From positions 3,045-8,823 of the forward strand of contig JAJXWE010000039.1 in NCBI GenBank assembly GCA_021781775.1: a DNA stretch of 5,779 bases, given 5' to 3'. Both the position numbers and the translations under genes were made by a program. The notes beneath the pieces are model-generated. The model did no database searches. It was not told where the DNA came from and worked only from the letters and a program-made list of their open reading frames with translations. Below, piece after piece: positions 1 through 5,241 of the stretch. This stretch comes from Pseudomonadota bacterium. Lineage in GTDB: Bacteria; Pseudomonadota; Gammaproteobacteria; Steroidobacterales; Steroidobacteraceae. Every line of letters starts with the position of its first letter. The first letter of the stretch is position 1.

Positions 1-852
1 GTGGTTCAGGGTGCGATCGCGGTGCTCGACGGTCATGAAGGAATCGGCCAGGTCCTGGCCCGGGAGGCGACGCGGCTCGGCGTGGAGCGGGCACGTGCTC
101 ACGGCGTGAGCGCGGTGGCGGTGCGCAACTCCAATCATTTCGGTACGGCTGCTTACTTCACACGGTGGTCCGCCGAGCAGGGATGCGTGGCGCTGCTCGC
201 GACGAATGCGAGTCCTGCGATGGCGCCCTGGGGCGGACGCGTGAAGGCCCTCGGCACGAACCCCTGGTCCATCGCCGCACCCGCGGGGCGGCACGGCGTC
301 GCGGTCATGGACATGGCCAACACCGCGGTGGCGCGCGGCAAGATCTATGCAGCGGCTGCGCGCAAGGAGCCGATCCCGGCAACCTGGGCTGCGGACGCAC
401 ACGGCGTGCCGACCTCGGACGCGCAGGCCGCCATCGAGGGGCTGATCCTGCCCATGGCCGGGCACAAAGGCTACGTGATCTCTTTCATGATGGACGTGCT
501 CGCCGGCGTTTTGACGGGCAGCCAGTTCGGTGCGAACGTGGCCGGTCCCTACGAGCCGGACCGGCACAGCGGCTGTGGTCATCTGCTGATCACGATCGAC
601 GTCGAGTCGATGATGCCGCGCGCCGAGTTCGAGCGCCGGCTCGAGGAGCTGATCGAGGCGACCAAGGCGGTGCCGCGGGCGCCGGGGGTCGATGAGATTT
701 TCTTTCCCGGAGAGCTGGAAGCGCTTCACGATGCGCGCGCTGCCCGGCACGGCATCGATCTACCGGAGACGACCTGGGACAGCCTGAGGCAACTGGCGGC
801 CGAGACCGGCGCTGCGCTCGCGGCCGGCCGCATTGGGGCACAGACCGCATGA
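1..852 (+). CDS. Ldh2-family malate/L-lactate/sugar-acid dehydrogenase (5'-truncated by window edge)
   Basis: This is the C-terminal 283 residues or so of an NAD(P)-dependent 2-hydroxyacid oxidoreductase of the Ldh2/MDH2 family (COG2055; relatives YbiC and YiaK). These cytosolic enzymes interconvert 2-hydroxy acids and 2-oxo acids, such as malate, lactate, ureidoglycolate or diketogulonate. Visible family blocks, in window residue numbers, are NSNHFG (43-48), PWGG (76-79), GTNP (85-88), the nucleotide-binding stretch around MDMANTAVARGKI (103-115), GHKG (154-157) followed by the DVLAGVLTG helix, and FFPGE (234-238). Family members run about 330-360 residues, so some 60-75 N-terminal residues lie upstream, including the region that carries the catalytic histidine in YiaK. 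The in-frame GTG at base 1 is therefore probably internal. The last codon overlaps the next gene as ATGA, indicating coupled translation. The family is secure; the substrate cannot be read from the sequence. Confidence 0.9.
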   Translation: MVQGAIAVLDGHEGIGQVLAREATRLGVERARAHGVSAVAVRNSNHFGTAAYFTRWSAEQGCVALLATNASPAMAPWGGRVKALGTNPWSIAAPAGRHGVAVMDMANTAVARGKIYAAAARKEPIPATWAADAHGVPTSDAQAAIEGLILPMAGHKGYVISFMMDVLAGVLTGSQFGANVAGPYEPDRHSGCGHLLITIDVESMMPRAEFERRLEELIEATKAVPRAPGVDEIFFPGELEALHDARAARHGIDLPETTWDSLRQLAAETGAALAAGRIGAQTA

Positions 853-1151
853 TTGCACTCATCGTCAGCCTCGAGGTCCACGCCGATCAGCTGGAGACGT
901 TCCTTGCGGCGATCCGGGAAAACGCGCAACGCACGTTCAACGACGAGCAAGGCTGCCGCTACTTCGATGTGACCCAGGACGCAGCGCGACCGACTCACTT
1001 CGTCTTCTACGAGGTGTACGACGATGAGGCGGCGCTGGCGGCGCATCGCGCGGCGCCGCACTTCGCTGCGTGGCGTCAGGCCGCCGAGCGCTGCGTGGTG
1101 GCGGGGAGTCAGGTCAACACGGTCTGCCGACGGCTACTGCACTTCGGCTGA
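849..1151 (+). CDS. ABM-fold protein, putative quinol monooxygenase/isomerase (YgiN/LsrG-like)
   Basis: A 100-residue protein of the antibiotic biosynthesis monooxygenase (ABM) superfamily, a small dimeric ferredoxin-like barrel. Typical landmarks are the N-terminal strand (IALIVSLEV), the EQGCRYFDVTQD block near residues 33-44, the HFVFYEVYDDEAALAAH block (51-67), and the APHFAAW motif (69-75). Length matches the family. The ATG overlaps the upstream dehydrogenase stop by 4 bp (ATGA) and only a weak purine stretch precedes it, so translation probably relies on reinitiation. Members include cofactor-free monooxygenases, YgiN-type quinol monooxygenases and the AI-2 isomerase LsrG. Coupling to a hydroxyacid dehydrogenase suggests that this one acts on the same carbon-acid substrate, perhaps as an isomerase, but that is inference. 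Family assignment is confident; the reaction is not. Confidence 0.88.
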   Translation: MIALIVSLEVHADQLETFLAAIRENAQRTFNDEQGCRYFDVTQDAARPTHFVFYEVYDDEAALAAHRAAPHFAAWRQAAERCVVAGSQVNTVCRRLLHFG

Positions 1152-1185
1152 CGCGCGCGCCGCGGTCCCGGGCGCCGCGCGTCAG
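1148..1185. terminator. Perfect 10-bp inverted repeat between convergent genes, possible bidirectional terminator
   Basis: The arms CTGACGCGCG (1148-1157) and CGCGCGTCAG (1176-1185) are exact reverse complements separated by 18 GC-rich bases that could pair further. The left arm contains the TGA of the ABM gene (1149-1151) and the right arm contains the complement of the cbpM TGA (1182-1184). A very stable RNA hairpin would form in transcripts from either direction. No T-run follows on either strand, so this is not a canonical intrinsic terminator. A role in termination or in protecting 3' ends is inference from position and symmetry. Confidence 0.5.
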
Positions 1186-1505
1186 TCTTGAGTCAGCCGC
1201 TCGAGCTGCTCGAGCTGCCTCTGCAGCAACCGCTGCCGCTCCAGGAGTTCGATCGCCAGTACTGCTCCGCTGACGTTCACGCCTAGATCCTGGATCAGCC
1301 GTCCCGCCAGCGCCAGGCGGGGCAGGGCGCCGGCGGGCACCTGCCAGTCCGGCGGCGCGCCGCCGCGTGGGCTGACCAACCCGAGGTCGGCGAGCTCCAT
1401 CACGACCTCGAGCTCGATCCGGCAGAGCCGGCAGGCCTCGACTGCAGCGATCCAATCGCCCTCGCCGAGCACGCGAACCTGGTACACCTCGATGCATTCG
1501 CTCAC
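1182..1505 (-). CDS. cbpM: Chaperone modulator CbpM
   Basis: A 107-residue protein matching CbpM, a MerR-like small protein that binds the J-domain of CbpA and blocks its stimulation of DnaK in the cytoplasm. Visible features are the N-terminal helix-turn-helix-like part (residues 16-62, containing VMELADLGLVSPRGG), the conserved RLIQDLGVNVSGAVLAIELL block (69-88), and a C-terminal heptad-rich helix (LLERQRLLQRQLEQLERL, 87-104) likely to form a coiled coil. The GTG start is chosen because a perfect AGGAGG (complement of 1513-1518) lies 7 nt upstream, inside the last codons of cbpA, and because the family N-terminus begins here. Only 4 nt separate the cbpA TAA from this GTG, so the two genes are co-transcribed and probably translated in a fixed ratio. 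Three cysteines (4, 25, 28) are present; no metal site is evident. Confidence 0.9.
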   Translation of the reverse strand: MSECIEVYQVRVLGEGDWIAAVEACRLCRIELEVVMELADLGLVSPRGGAPPDWQVPAGALPRLALAGRLIQDLGVNVSGAVLAIELLERQRLLQRQLEQLERLTQD

Positions 1506-1509
1506 GACG

Positions 1510-2475
1510 TTACCTCCTGACGTCGGAGCGAGAATGGAATCCCACGAGCTGCGTGCGCATGCTCTCGTACAGCGTGCGCGCCTCGGGCGAATCGGCGGGC
1601 GGCAGAACCACCTTCAGCTGCACGTACGCATCGCCCGGGGGCTGCCCCGGCAGGCCGCGCCCCCGCAGCCGCAGTTTCTGACCGGATTGTGCGCCGGCCG
1701 GAACTTGCATCTCGACTGGACCGCCCAGGGTCGGTACCGTAACGCTTGCGCCCAAGGCAGCTTCCCACGGCGCCACGGGCAGCGTGAGGGTCACGTTCCG
1801 TCCATCCAGCTGGTAGAGGCGGTGAGGACGTACGTGTACCTCGAGGTACAGGTCGCCCGACCGGCCGCCGCCGGGGACCGCCTCTCCCTGGCCGGCCAGC
1901 CGGATGAGCTGACCGTCGGTGACGCCGGATGGAATGCTGACGCGCACCGTGTGGGTGCGCAGCTCCACGCTGCCGTCCGTCTTCATCTCGGGCCGCTTCA
2001 GCTCGAGGGTCCGCGTGCCGCCCCCGAAGACTTCCTCGAGCTCTACGTCTATCCGCGCGTGGTGATCGCGTCCGCCCGCGCTCTGCCGCCGACCGGTCCC
2101 GCCGAACGGACTGCGCCCGCCGAACAGCTGTGAGAAGAACTCGCTGAAGCCCTGCTCTTCGAAGGCATGGGCACCGCCTGCACCGCGTGTTCCGGCGCCG
2201 CCGCCGAACTCAAAGCCGCTCGCCCAGTCCGGCGGTGGGCGGAACTGCTCGCCGGACTTCCACTCGCTGCCCAGTTGATCGTAGGCGGCGCGCTTCTCGG
2301 GGTCCTTCAGCACCTCGTAGGCTTCCTTCACCTCCTTGAATTTGCTCTCGGCATCCTTCTCCTTGCTGACGTCAGGATGGTACTTGCGCGCCAGCCGGCG
2401 GTACGACTTCTTGATCTGTTCGGCCGTGGCCGTCCGCGCCACACCCAGAATCTTGTAGTAGTCCCGGTATTCCAT
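1510..2475 (-). CDS. cbpA: Class II J-domain co-chaperone CbpA (curved DNA-binding protein)
   Basis: A 321-residue DnaJ homologue that delivers unfolded clients to DnaK and stimulates its ATPase. In E. coli the homologue also binds curved DNA. Domains in order: J-domain, residues 1-70, with YHPDVS (HPD at 33-35) and the YEVLKDPEKRAAYD helix; a Gly/Phe-rich linker, about 78-137 (FGGG, FSQLFGGRSPFGG); then C-terminal domain I (about 140-218, IDVELEEVFGGGTRTLEL and VSIPSGVTDGQLIRLAGQG) and domain II (about 219-295, LPVAPWEAALGASVTVPTLGG, LRLRGRGLPG). No CxxCxGxG zinc repeats are present, so this is the CbpA/class II type rather than DnaJ itself. The frame stays open far upstream, but MEYRDYYKILGV is the canonical J-domain start. 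A GAGAGGG lies 11 nt upstream, rather far for a ribosome binding site. cbpM follows 4 nt after the stop. Length is close to E. coli CbpA. Confidence 0.95.
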   Translation of the reverse strand: MEYRDYYKILGVARTATAEQIKKSYRRLARKYHPDVSKEKDAESKFKEVKEAYEVLKDPEKRAAYDQLGSEWKSGEQFRPPPDWASGFEFGGGAGTRGAGGAHAFEEQGFSEFFSQLFGGRSPFGGTGRRQSAGGRDHHARIDVELEEVFGGGTRTLELKRPEMKTDGSVELRTHTVRVSIPSGVTDGQLIRLAGQGEAVPGGGRSGDLYLEVHVRPHRLYQLDGRNVTLTLPVAPWEAALGASVTVPTLGGPVEMQVPAGAQSGQKLRLRGRGLPGQPPGDAYVQLKVVLPPADSPEARTLYESMRTQLVGFHSRSDVRR

Positions 2476-2524
2476 GAGCGACCCGGCCCTCTCGGAAAAG
2501 GTTGACGACACGCTGTCCCTGAGA

Positions 2525-2551
2525 GTGGGGGCGGCGTGCCGCGAAGCCAAG
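2525..2551 (-). promoter_or_regulatory. Weak sigma-32-like promoter candidate for cbpA-cbpM
   Basis: Read on the minus strand, CTTGGC (2551-2546) is followed after 15 nt by CCCCACT (2530-2524). The heat-shock consensus is roughly CTTGAA, 13-15 nt, CCCCAT. The match is partial (two mismatches in the -35, one in the -10). Transcription would start near 2516 and give a leader of about 40 nt before the cbpA ATG. I saw no better sigma-70-type pair on this strand. Low confidence; the call rests on position and on resemblance to the stronger element facing the other way. Confidence 0.3.
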
Positions 2552-2560
2552 CCCCGGCCG

Positions 2561-2588
2561 CTTGAATCGCGCCACTTGCGCCCCATAC
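2561..2588 (+). promoter_or_regulatory. Sigma-32-like heat-shock promoter for trxC
   Basis: CTTGAA (2561-2566), a 14-nt spacer, then CCCCATAC (2581-2588) closely match the sigma-32 consensus. As I recall it, the spacing equals that of the E. coli dnaK P1 promoter. The trxC ATG begins at 2596, only 7 nt after the -10 element, so the expected start of transcription (about 2592-2596) falls at or next to the start codon. This implies heat-shock control of trxC from a leaderless or nearly leaderless mRNA. In agreement, no Shine-Dalgarno sequence is visible before the ATG. The motif is seen directly; activity is inferred. Confidence 0.62.
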
Positions 2589-2595
2589 ACATGAA

Positions 2596-3051
2596 ATGAA
2601 CGCCGCAACTGAAGCCGCCGGCGGCCTGCTGGTCGCCTGCCCGCAATGTCACTCGCTGGTCCGCGTGCCCGAAGCCCGGGCTGGCGAGCATCCCAAGTGT
2701 CCGCGCTGCAAGGCGCCCCTGCTGACCGGCGAGCCGGTGGCGCTGGATGCCGCCGGGTTCGTCGCGCACGTCCAGCGGGCGACGCTGCCGGTGCTGGTGG
2801 ATTTCTGGGCGCCGTGGTGCGGACCGTGCCGCATGATGGCCCCGGTGCTCGACCGCGCGGCGGCCGAGCGGGCCACCGCGCTGCGCGTGGCGAAGGTCAA
2901 CACCGACGAGCAGCAGCAGCTGGCCGGACAATTTGGCATCCGCAGTATTCCGACGCTCATCCTGTTCCGCGGCGGGCGCGAGCTCGCCCGTCACTCCGGC
3001 GCGGTGGATGCAACGACACTCGGCCGCTGGCTGGACCGCGCGCTCGCCTGA
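2596..3051 (+). CDS. trxC: Thioredoxin 2 with N-terminal zinc ribbon (TrxC)
   Basis: A 151-residue cytoplasmic thiol-disulfide reductase of the TrxC type. It reduces protein disulfides and is itself recycled by thioredoxin reductase. The N-terminal zinc-binding ribbon has two CxxC pairs, CPQC (15-18) and CPRC (35-38). The thioredoxin domain follows, with VDFWAPWCGPC (68-78; redox cysteines 75 and 78, buried Asp69), KVNTDE (100-105) and the cis-proline loop GIRSIPTLILF (114-124; Pro119). E. coli TrxC is 139 residues; the extra length here is mainly a longer N-terminus. The zinc ribbon makes Trx2 proteins responsive to oxidation and heat. The gene diverges from cbpA-cbpM and converges on the ABC permease. 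No Shine-Dalgarno precedes the ATG. A two-codon ORF (ATG AAA TGA, 2591-2599) overlaps the start, its stop sharing bases with the trxC ATG. Confidence 0.95.
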   Translation: MNAATEAAGGLLVACPQCHSLVRVPEARAGEHPKCPRCKAPLLTGEPVALDAAGFVAHVQRATLPVLVDFWAPWCGPCRMMAPVLDRAAAERATALRVAKVNTDEQQQLAGQFGIRSIPTLILFRGGRELARHSGAVDATTLGRWLDRALA

Positions 3052-3087
3052 GTGCCGCGGAGCCGGGCCTGGCCGACCGCTTTGGGT

Positions 3088-3891
3088 TCAGGACACGCTT
3101 TCCGCGCTGTAGCGCGCCAGCAGTCCCGTTCGCAGCGCGTAGCGGAACACCCGCGTGAAGAAATAGCCCGCCAGCAGGTTGTCGAGGACCGCGAGCGCGG
3201 CGCCGACGAGGAGATCGCCCGGCGGGAGCGCTTGGCCGGCGAGCAGTGTGCGCATGCCCTGAAACACGTACGAGGGCGGAAGGACCCGGGCAACCGCCTG
3301 CATCCACTGCGGTAGGGTGGACAACGGGTAGAACACGCCGACGAACGGCGAGAGCAGCGCGGGCATCGGCCAGATCAGCCACTCCGAGGCCGGCCCCAAC
3401 CGCAGCACCAGCGCGCTGGCGAGGATGCCGAGCGCGATGCCGAAGCTGAACAGCACCAGCAGGAACGGGATCAGCATCAGCCCGAGCGAGAAGAACGACA
3501 GGCCGAATACGCTCGAGGCCAGCGCCAGCATCACGGCGAGGCCGACCGCGCTGGTGCCGATGCTGGTGATCACCAGACCCATGATGTACTGCGGCGTCGT
3601 CAGCGGCGTGGCGAACAGGTTGAGGAAGTTCTTCGACCACACGTCCTCGAGGAACGCGGTGCTCACGCCTTGCATGATCCGGGTGAAGAAGTCCCAGAGC
3701 AGCACCGCGCCGAGCAGGCTCGGCACATAGTTGAACCGTCCATCGCTCATCGAGTTGAGATAGCGCGTGATGAAGCCCCACACGACGATGTCGATCGCCA
3801 CCCAGGCGAACATCGGCAGCGCGCGGACCGGGCTGCCGCGGATCAGGTAGAACTGGCGCAGCAGGATGCCGGCGACCGGACGAGCTCTCAA
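3088..3891 (-). CDS. ABC-2 type exporter permease
   Basis: A 267-residue inner-membrane protein of the ABC-2 permease family, the class that exports polysaccharides, drugs or lipid-linked molecules (NodJ/NatB-like), paired with the ATPase just upstream. About six hydrophobic segments are visible: residues 27-42, 56-73, 102-124, 133-163, 172-190 and 226-246. The N-terminal LLRQFYLIRGSPVRALP stretch resembles the cytoplasmic interface helix of ABC-2 proteins, and PPSYVFQGMRTLL (205-217) matches the conserved block before the last membrane span. The TTG start is chosen because it overlaps the ATPase stop (TTGA), a GGAG lies 8 nt upstream (complement of 3900-3903), and the next in-frame ATG (residue 27) would remove the interface helix. 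Thirty-six bp separate its stop from the converging trxC stop, with no clear terminator hairpin. The cargo is unknown. Confidence 0.9.
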   Translation of the reverse strand: MRARPVAGILLRQFYLIRGSPVRALPMFAWVAIDIVVWGFITRYLNSMSDGRFNYVPSLLGAVLLWDFFTRIMQGVSTAFLEDVWSKNFLNLFATPLTTPQYIMGLVITSIGTSAVGLAVMLALASSVFGLSFFSLGLMLIPFLLVLFSFGIALGILASALVLRLGPASEWLIWPMPALLSPFVGVFYPLSTLPQWMQAVARVLPPSYVFQGMRTLLAGQALPPGDLLVGAALAVLDNLLAGYFFTRVFRYALRTGLLARYSAESVS

Positions 3892-4703
3892 CCGAGGTGC
3901 TCCACTGGGTCGCCGAGCGGCTCGCGCGCCAGGCGGATGAACAGTTCCTCCAGCGTGGCCGCGCCGTGTTGCGCGGGGAGCCGACGGGGATCGCCCTCAA
4001 GCAGGATCTTCCCACGGGAGAGAAACAGCACGCGGTCGCAGACTGCTTCGACTTCGTACATGTTGTGCGAAGTCCAGAGTATGCCGCAATCGCCCGCGAC
4101 GGCGAACTCGCGGATGCGCGCACGGATCGTCTGCGCCGCGGAGGGATCGAGCGACGCCGTTGGTTCATCGAGCAGCAGCAGTCGCGGCCGGTTGAGCATT
4201 GCTTTGGCGAGCGCGACCCGCGTCTGCTCGCCCGAGGAGAGCAGGCCGCACTTGGTGTTTCTCAGGCGCAGCAGATCGAAGGACTCGAGCAGCGCCTCGA
4301 CTCGTTCTCCGAGGCGCGCCACGCTGTACACCAGGCCGAAGAATCTCAGGTTCTGCTCGACGGTGAGGTTGCCGGGCAGCGCCGCGTAGACGGCCGAGAA
4401 GTTCGCCTGCGCCAGCGCTGCTGCCCGATGGCGCTGCAGGTCGATACCCGCGATGTGGATGCGGCCGGTGGTCGGGCTCAGCACCCCGAGGATCATGTTG
4501 ATCGTGGTGGTCTTGCCGGCGCCGTTCGGGCCGAGCAGGCCGACCACCTCGCGGCGGCGCACCTCGAACGAGACTCGATCGACCGCGGCGGTCTCGCCGT
4601 ACCGTTTGTACAGATCCGCGACGCTGAGCACGACATCGGCATCGGCTGGATTGGATGCGGCACGGGATTCGGACGCGCGGCGAGGGTCGGGCGGGGCTTG
4701 CAT
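3888..4703 (-). CDS. ABC-2 type exporter ATP-binding protein
   Basis: A 271-residue nucleotide-binding subunit (CcmA/NodI/NatA-like, COG1131) that powers the permease encoded next. Motifs are Walker A GPNGAGKTT (58-66), signature LSSGEQTR (155-162), Walker B LLLLDEPT (175-182), D-loop SLDP (184-187), and switch histidine H213 in TSHNMYEVE. The usual Q-loop glutamine is absent: the segment reads NFSAVYAALPGNLTVEQNL (101-119), resembling a subgroup that I recall having NFSSPY here. The signature also has Ser for the first Gly of LSGGQ. The ATG at 4703 gives a family-like length; the frame stays open to an ATG at 4871, but that would overlap the divergent small gene and add a non-conserved tail. 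No good Shine-Dalgarno is seen before 4703, so the start is moderately certain; GTG at residue 25 is an alternative. The stop overlaps the permease TTG by 4 bp. Confidence 0.92.
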   Translation of the reverse strand: MQAPPDPRRASESRAASNPADADVVLSVADLYKRYGETAAVDRVSFEVRRREVVGLLGPNGAGKTTTINMILGVLSPTTGRIHIAGIDLQRHRAAALAQANFSAVYAALPGNLTVEQNLRFFGLVYSVARLGERVEALLESFDLLRLRNTKCGLLSSGEQTRVALAKAMLNRPRLLLLDEPTASLDPSAAQTIRARIREFAVAGDCGILWTSHNMYEVEAVCDRVLFLSRGKILLEGDPRRLPAQHGAATLEELFIRLAREPLGDPVEHLG

Positions 4704-4770
4704 CGCCGGCACGATATCAGCACGCAGCGCCGGGCGGGAGGGCAGGGCGCCGCGCCCGGACGTGTTTGCC

Positions 4771-4788
4771 GTTGCGCGCGCGTGCAAC
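4771..4788. repeat. 18-bp near-perfect palindrome in the divergent intergenic region
   Basis: GTTGCGCGC followed directly by GCGTGCAAC pairs at 8 of 9 positions. It lies in the 134-bp gap between the ABC ATPase start (4703, minus) and the small secreted protein start (4838, plus), about 50 bp before the latter. Its location fits an operator for a dimeric regulator of one or both genes, but alternating GC runs arise easily at this base composition. I found no convincing -35/-10 pair for either gene in this gap. Confidence 0.3.
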
Positions 4789-4837
4789 TTTCCCCGGACC
4801 TCGTGTGTTCTTGCGGCATCACACGGGAGATTTCGCC

Positions 4838-5053
4838 ATGAATACGATGCCGAGACTGATTGCTGCCGCACTTGCCGTGGTCATGACCGCCGCCGGTACT
4901 GCGCTTGCCTTCGCCCCCGCCGCCTTCGCGCACCCGGCGCCGGCCATTTCCGGCACCACAATTGCACGCGTGTCGCCCGCGCTGCATGTGCAGGTTCCGG
5001 GCGCTGCCCTGGCCGACTCGCGTCGGGACACGGTCTCGCCCGCCAGGGGCTGA
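4838..5053 (+). CDS. Small secreted protein of unknown function
   Basis: A 71-residue ORF that I do not recognise. It begins with a typical Sec signal peptide: short n-region MNTMPRL, hydrophobic core from residue 8 to about 24 (IAAALAVVMTAAGTALA), and candidate signal peptidase sites after ALA (24) or AFA (31). The mature part would be only 40-47 residues, rich in Ala, Pro, Ser and Arg, without cysteines, so probably a flexible periplasmic or secreted peptide. The start is supported by GGGAGA (4825-4830), 7 nt before the ATG. Third-position GC looks coding-like. The gene stands alone, divergent from the ABC exporter and followed by 188 bp without a gene. It could be a decayed remnant of a longer protein; no clear frameshifted continuation was seen. 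Confidence 0.6.
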   Translation: MNTMPRLIAAALAVVMTAAGTALAFAPAAFAHPAPAISGTTIARVSPALHVQVPGAALADSRRDTVSPARG

Positions 5054-5241
5054 GGCGTGTTCCGGTGCGCCGCAGAGCCGACGTGGATGCCGAGCGAGCG
5101 GCTCGCGTGTTGCGCAACCCATCGGGGCTCTCGAGTAATCAGCGTCGCGGGTTGCAACGCGCGCCGCGCGGGCGGCGGTGTTGGGCAAGGCCAGGAGAGC
5201 GTGAGTGGGCGCCCCGCCGGGGGGGGCGGATGGGCGGCAGG
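5054..5241. other. Intergenic stretch, GC-rich with a G8 run and weak hairpins
   Basis: This 188-bp gap lies between the converging small secreted protein and Gfa-like genes. It holds a GC-rich hairpin candidate, CGCCCC (5210-5215) pairing with GGGGCG (5223-5228), and an uninterrupted run of eight G (5219-5226). A looser pairing around 5155-5187 (CAAC with GTTG plus GC) is also possible. None is followed by a T-run. I see no convincing gene here on either strand. Confidence 0.4.

Noticed and set aside
1492..2133. 213-residue plus-strand open frame opposite cbpA
   Set aside because: Antisense shadow of the C-terminal domains of CbpA, which has unmistakable motifs on the minus strand.
2476..2994. 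Upstream in-frame extension of cbpA (173 extra residues) on the minus strand
   Set aside because: The added sequence has no J-protein similarity, runs antisense through trxC, and MEYRDYY is the standard J-domain N-terminus. The open frame reflects high GC.
3052..3087. Terminator between trxC and the ABC permease
   Set aside because: Only short GGCC-type self-complementarity and no T-run; not enough to call a hairpin terminator.
3103..3116. CGCGCT-GT-AGCGCG inverted repeat in the 3' end of the permease gene
   Set aside because: Its two-base loop is too short for a stable hairpin, it is within coding sequence, and such words are common at this GC content.
2957..4168. 403-residue minus-strand open frame
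   Set aside because: Arg/Ala/Pro-rich low-complexity translation overlapping the ABC permease and ATPase in another frame; no motifs.
4784..4813. Possible ECF/sigma-E-like promoter (GCAACTT followed by a TTC-containing stretch) before the small secreted gene
   Set aside because: The -35 resembles GGAACTT, but no convincing -10 lies at the right spacing.
3897..4841. 314-residue plus-strand open frame opposite the ABC ATPase
   Set aside because: It mirrors the real ATPase gene on the other strand, with no family resemblance and no supporting start signals.
4704..4871. N-terminal extension of the ABC ATPase to the ATG at 4871
   Set aside because: It would overlap the divergent secreted-protein gene and its ribosome binding site and add 56 residues without similarity to ABC proteins.
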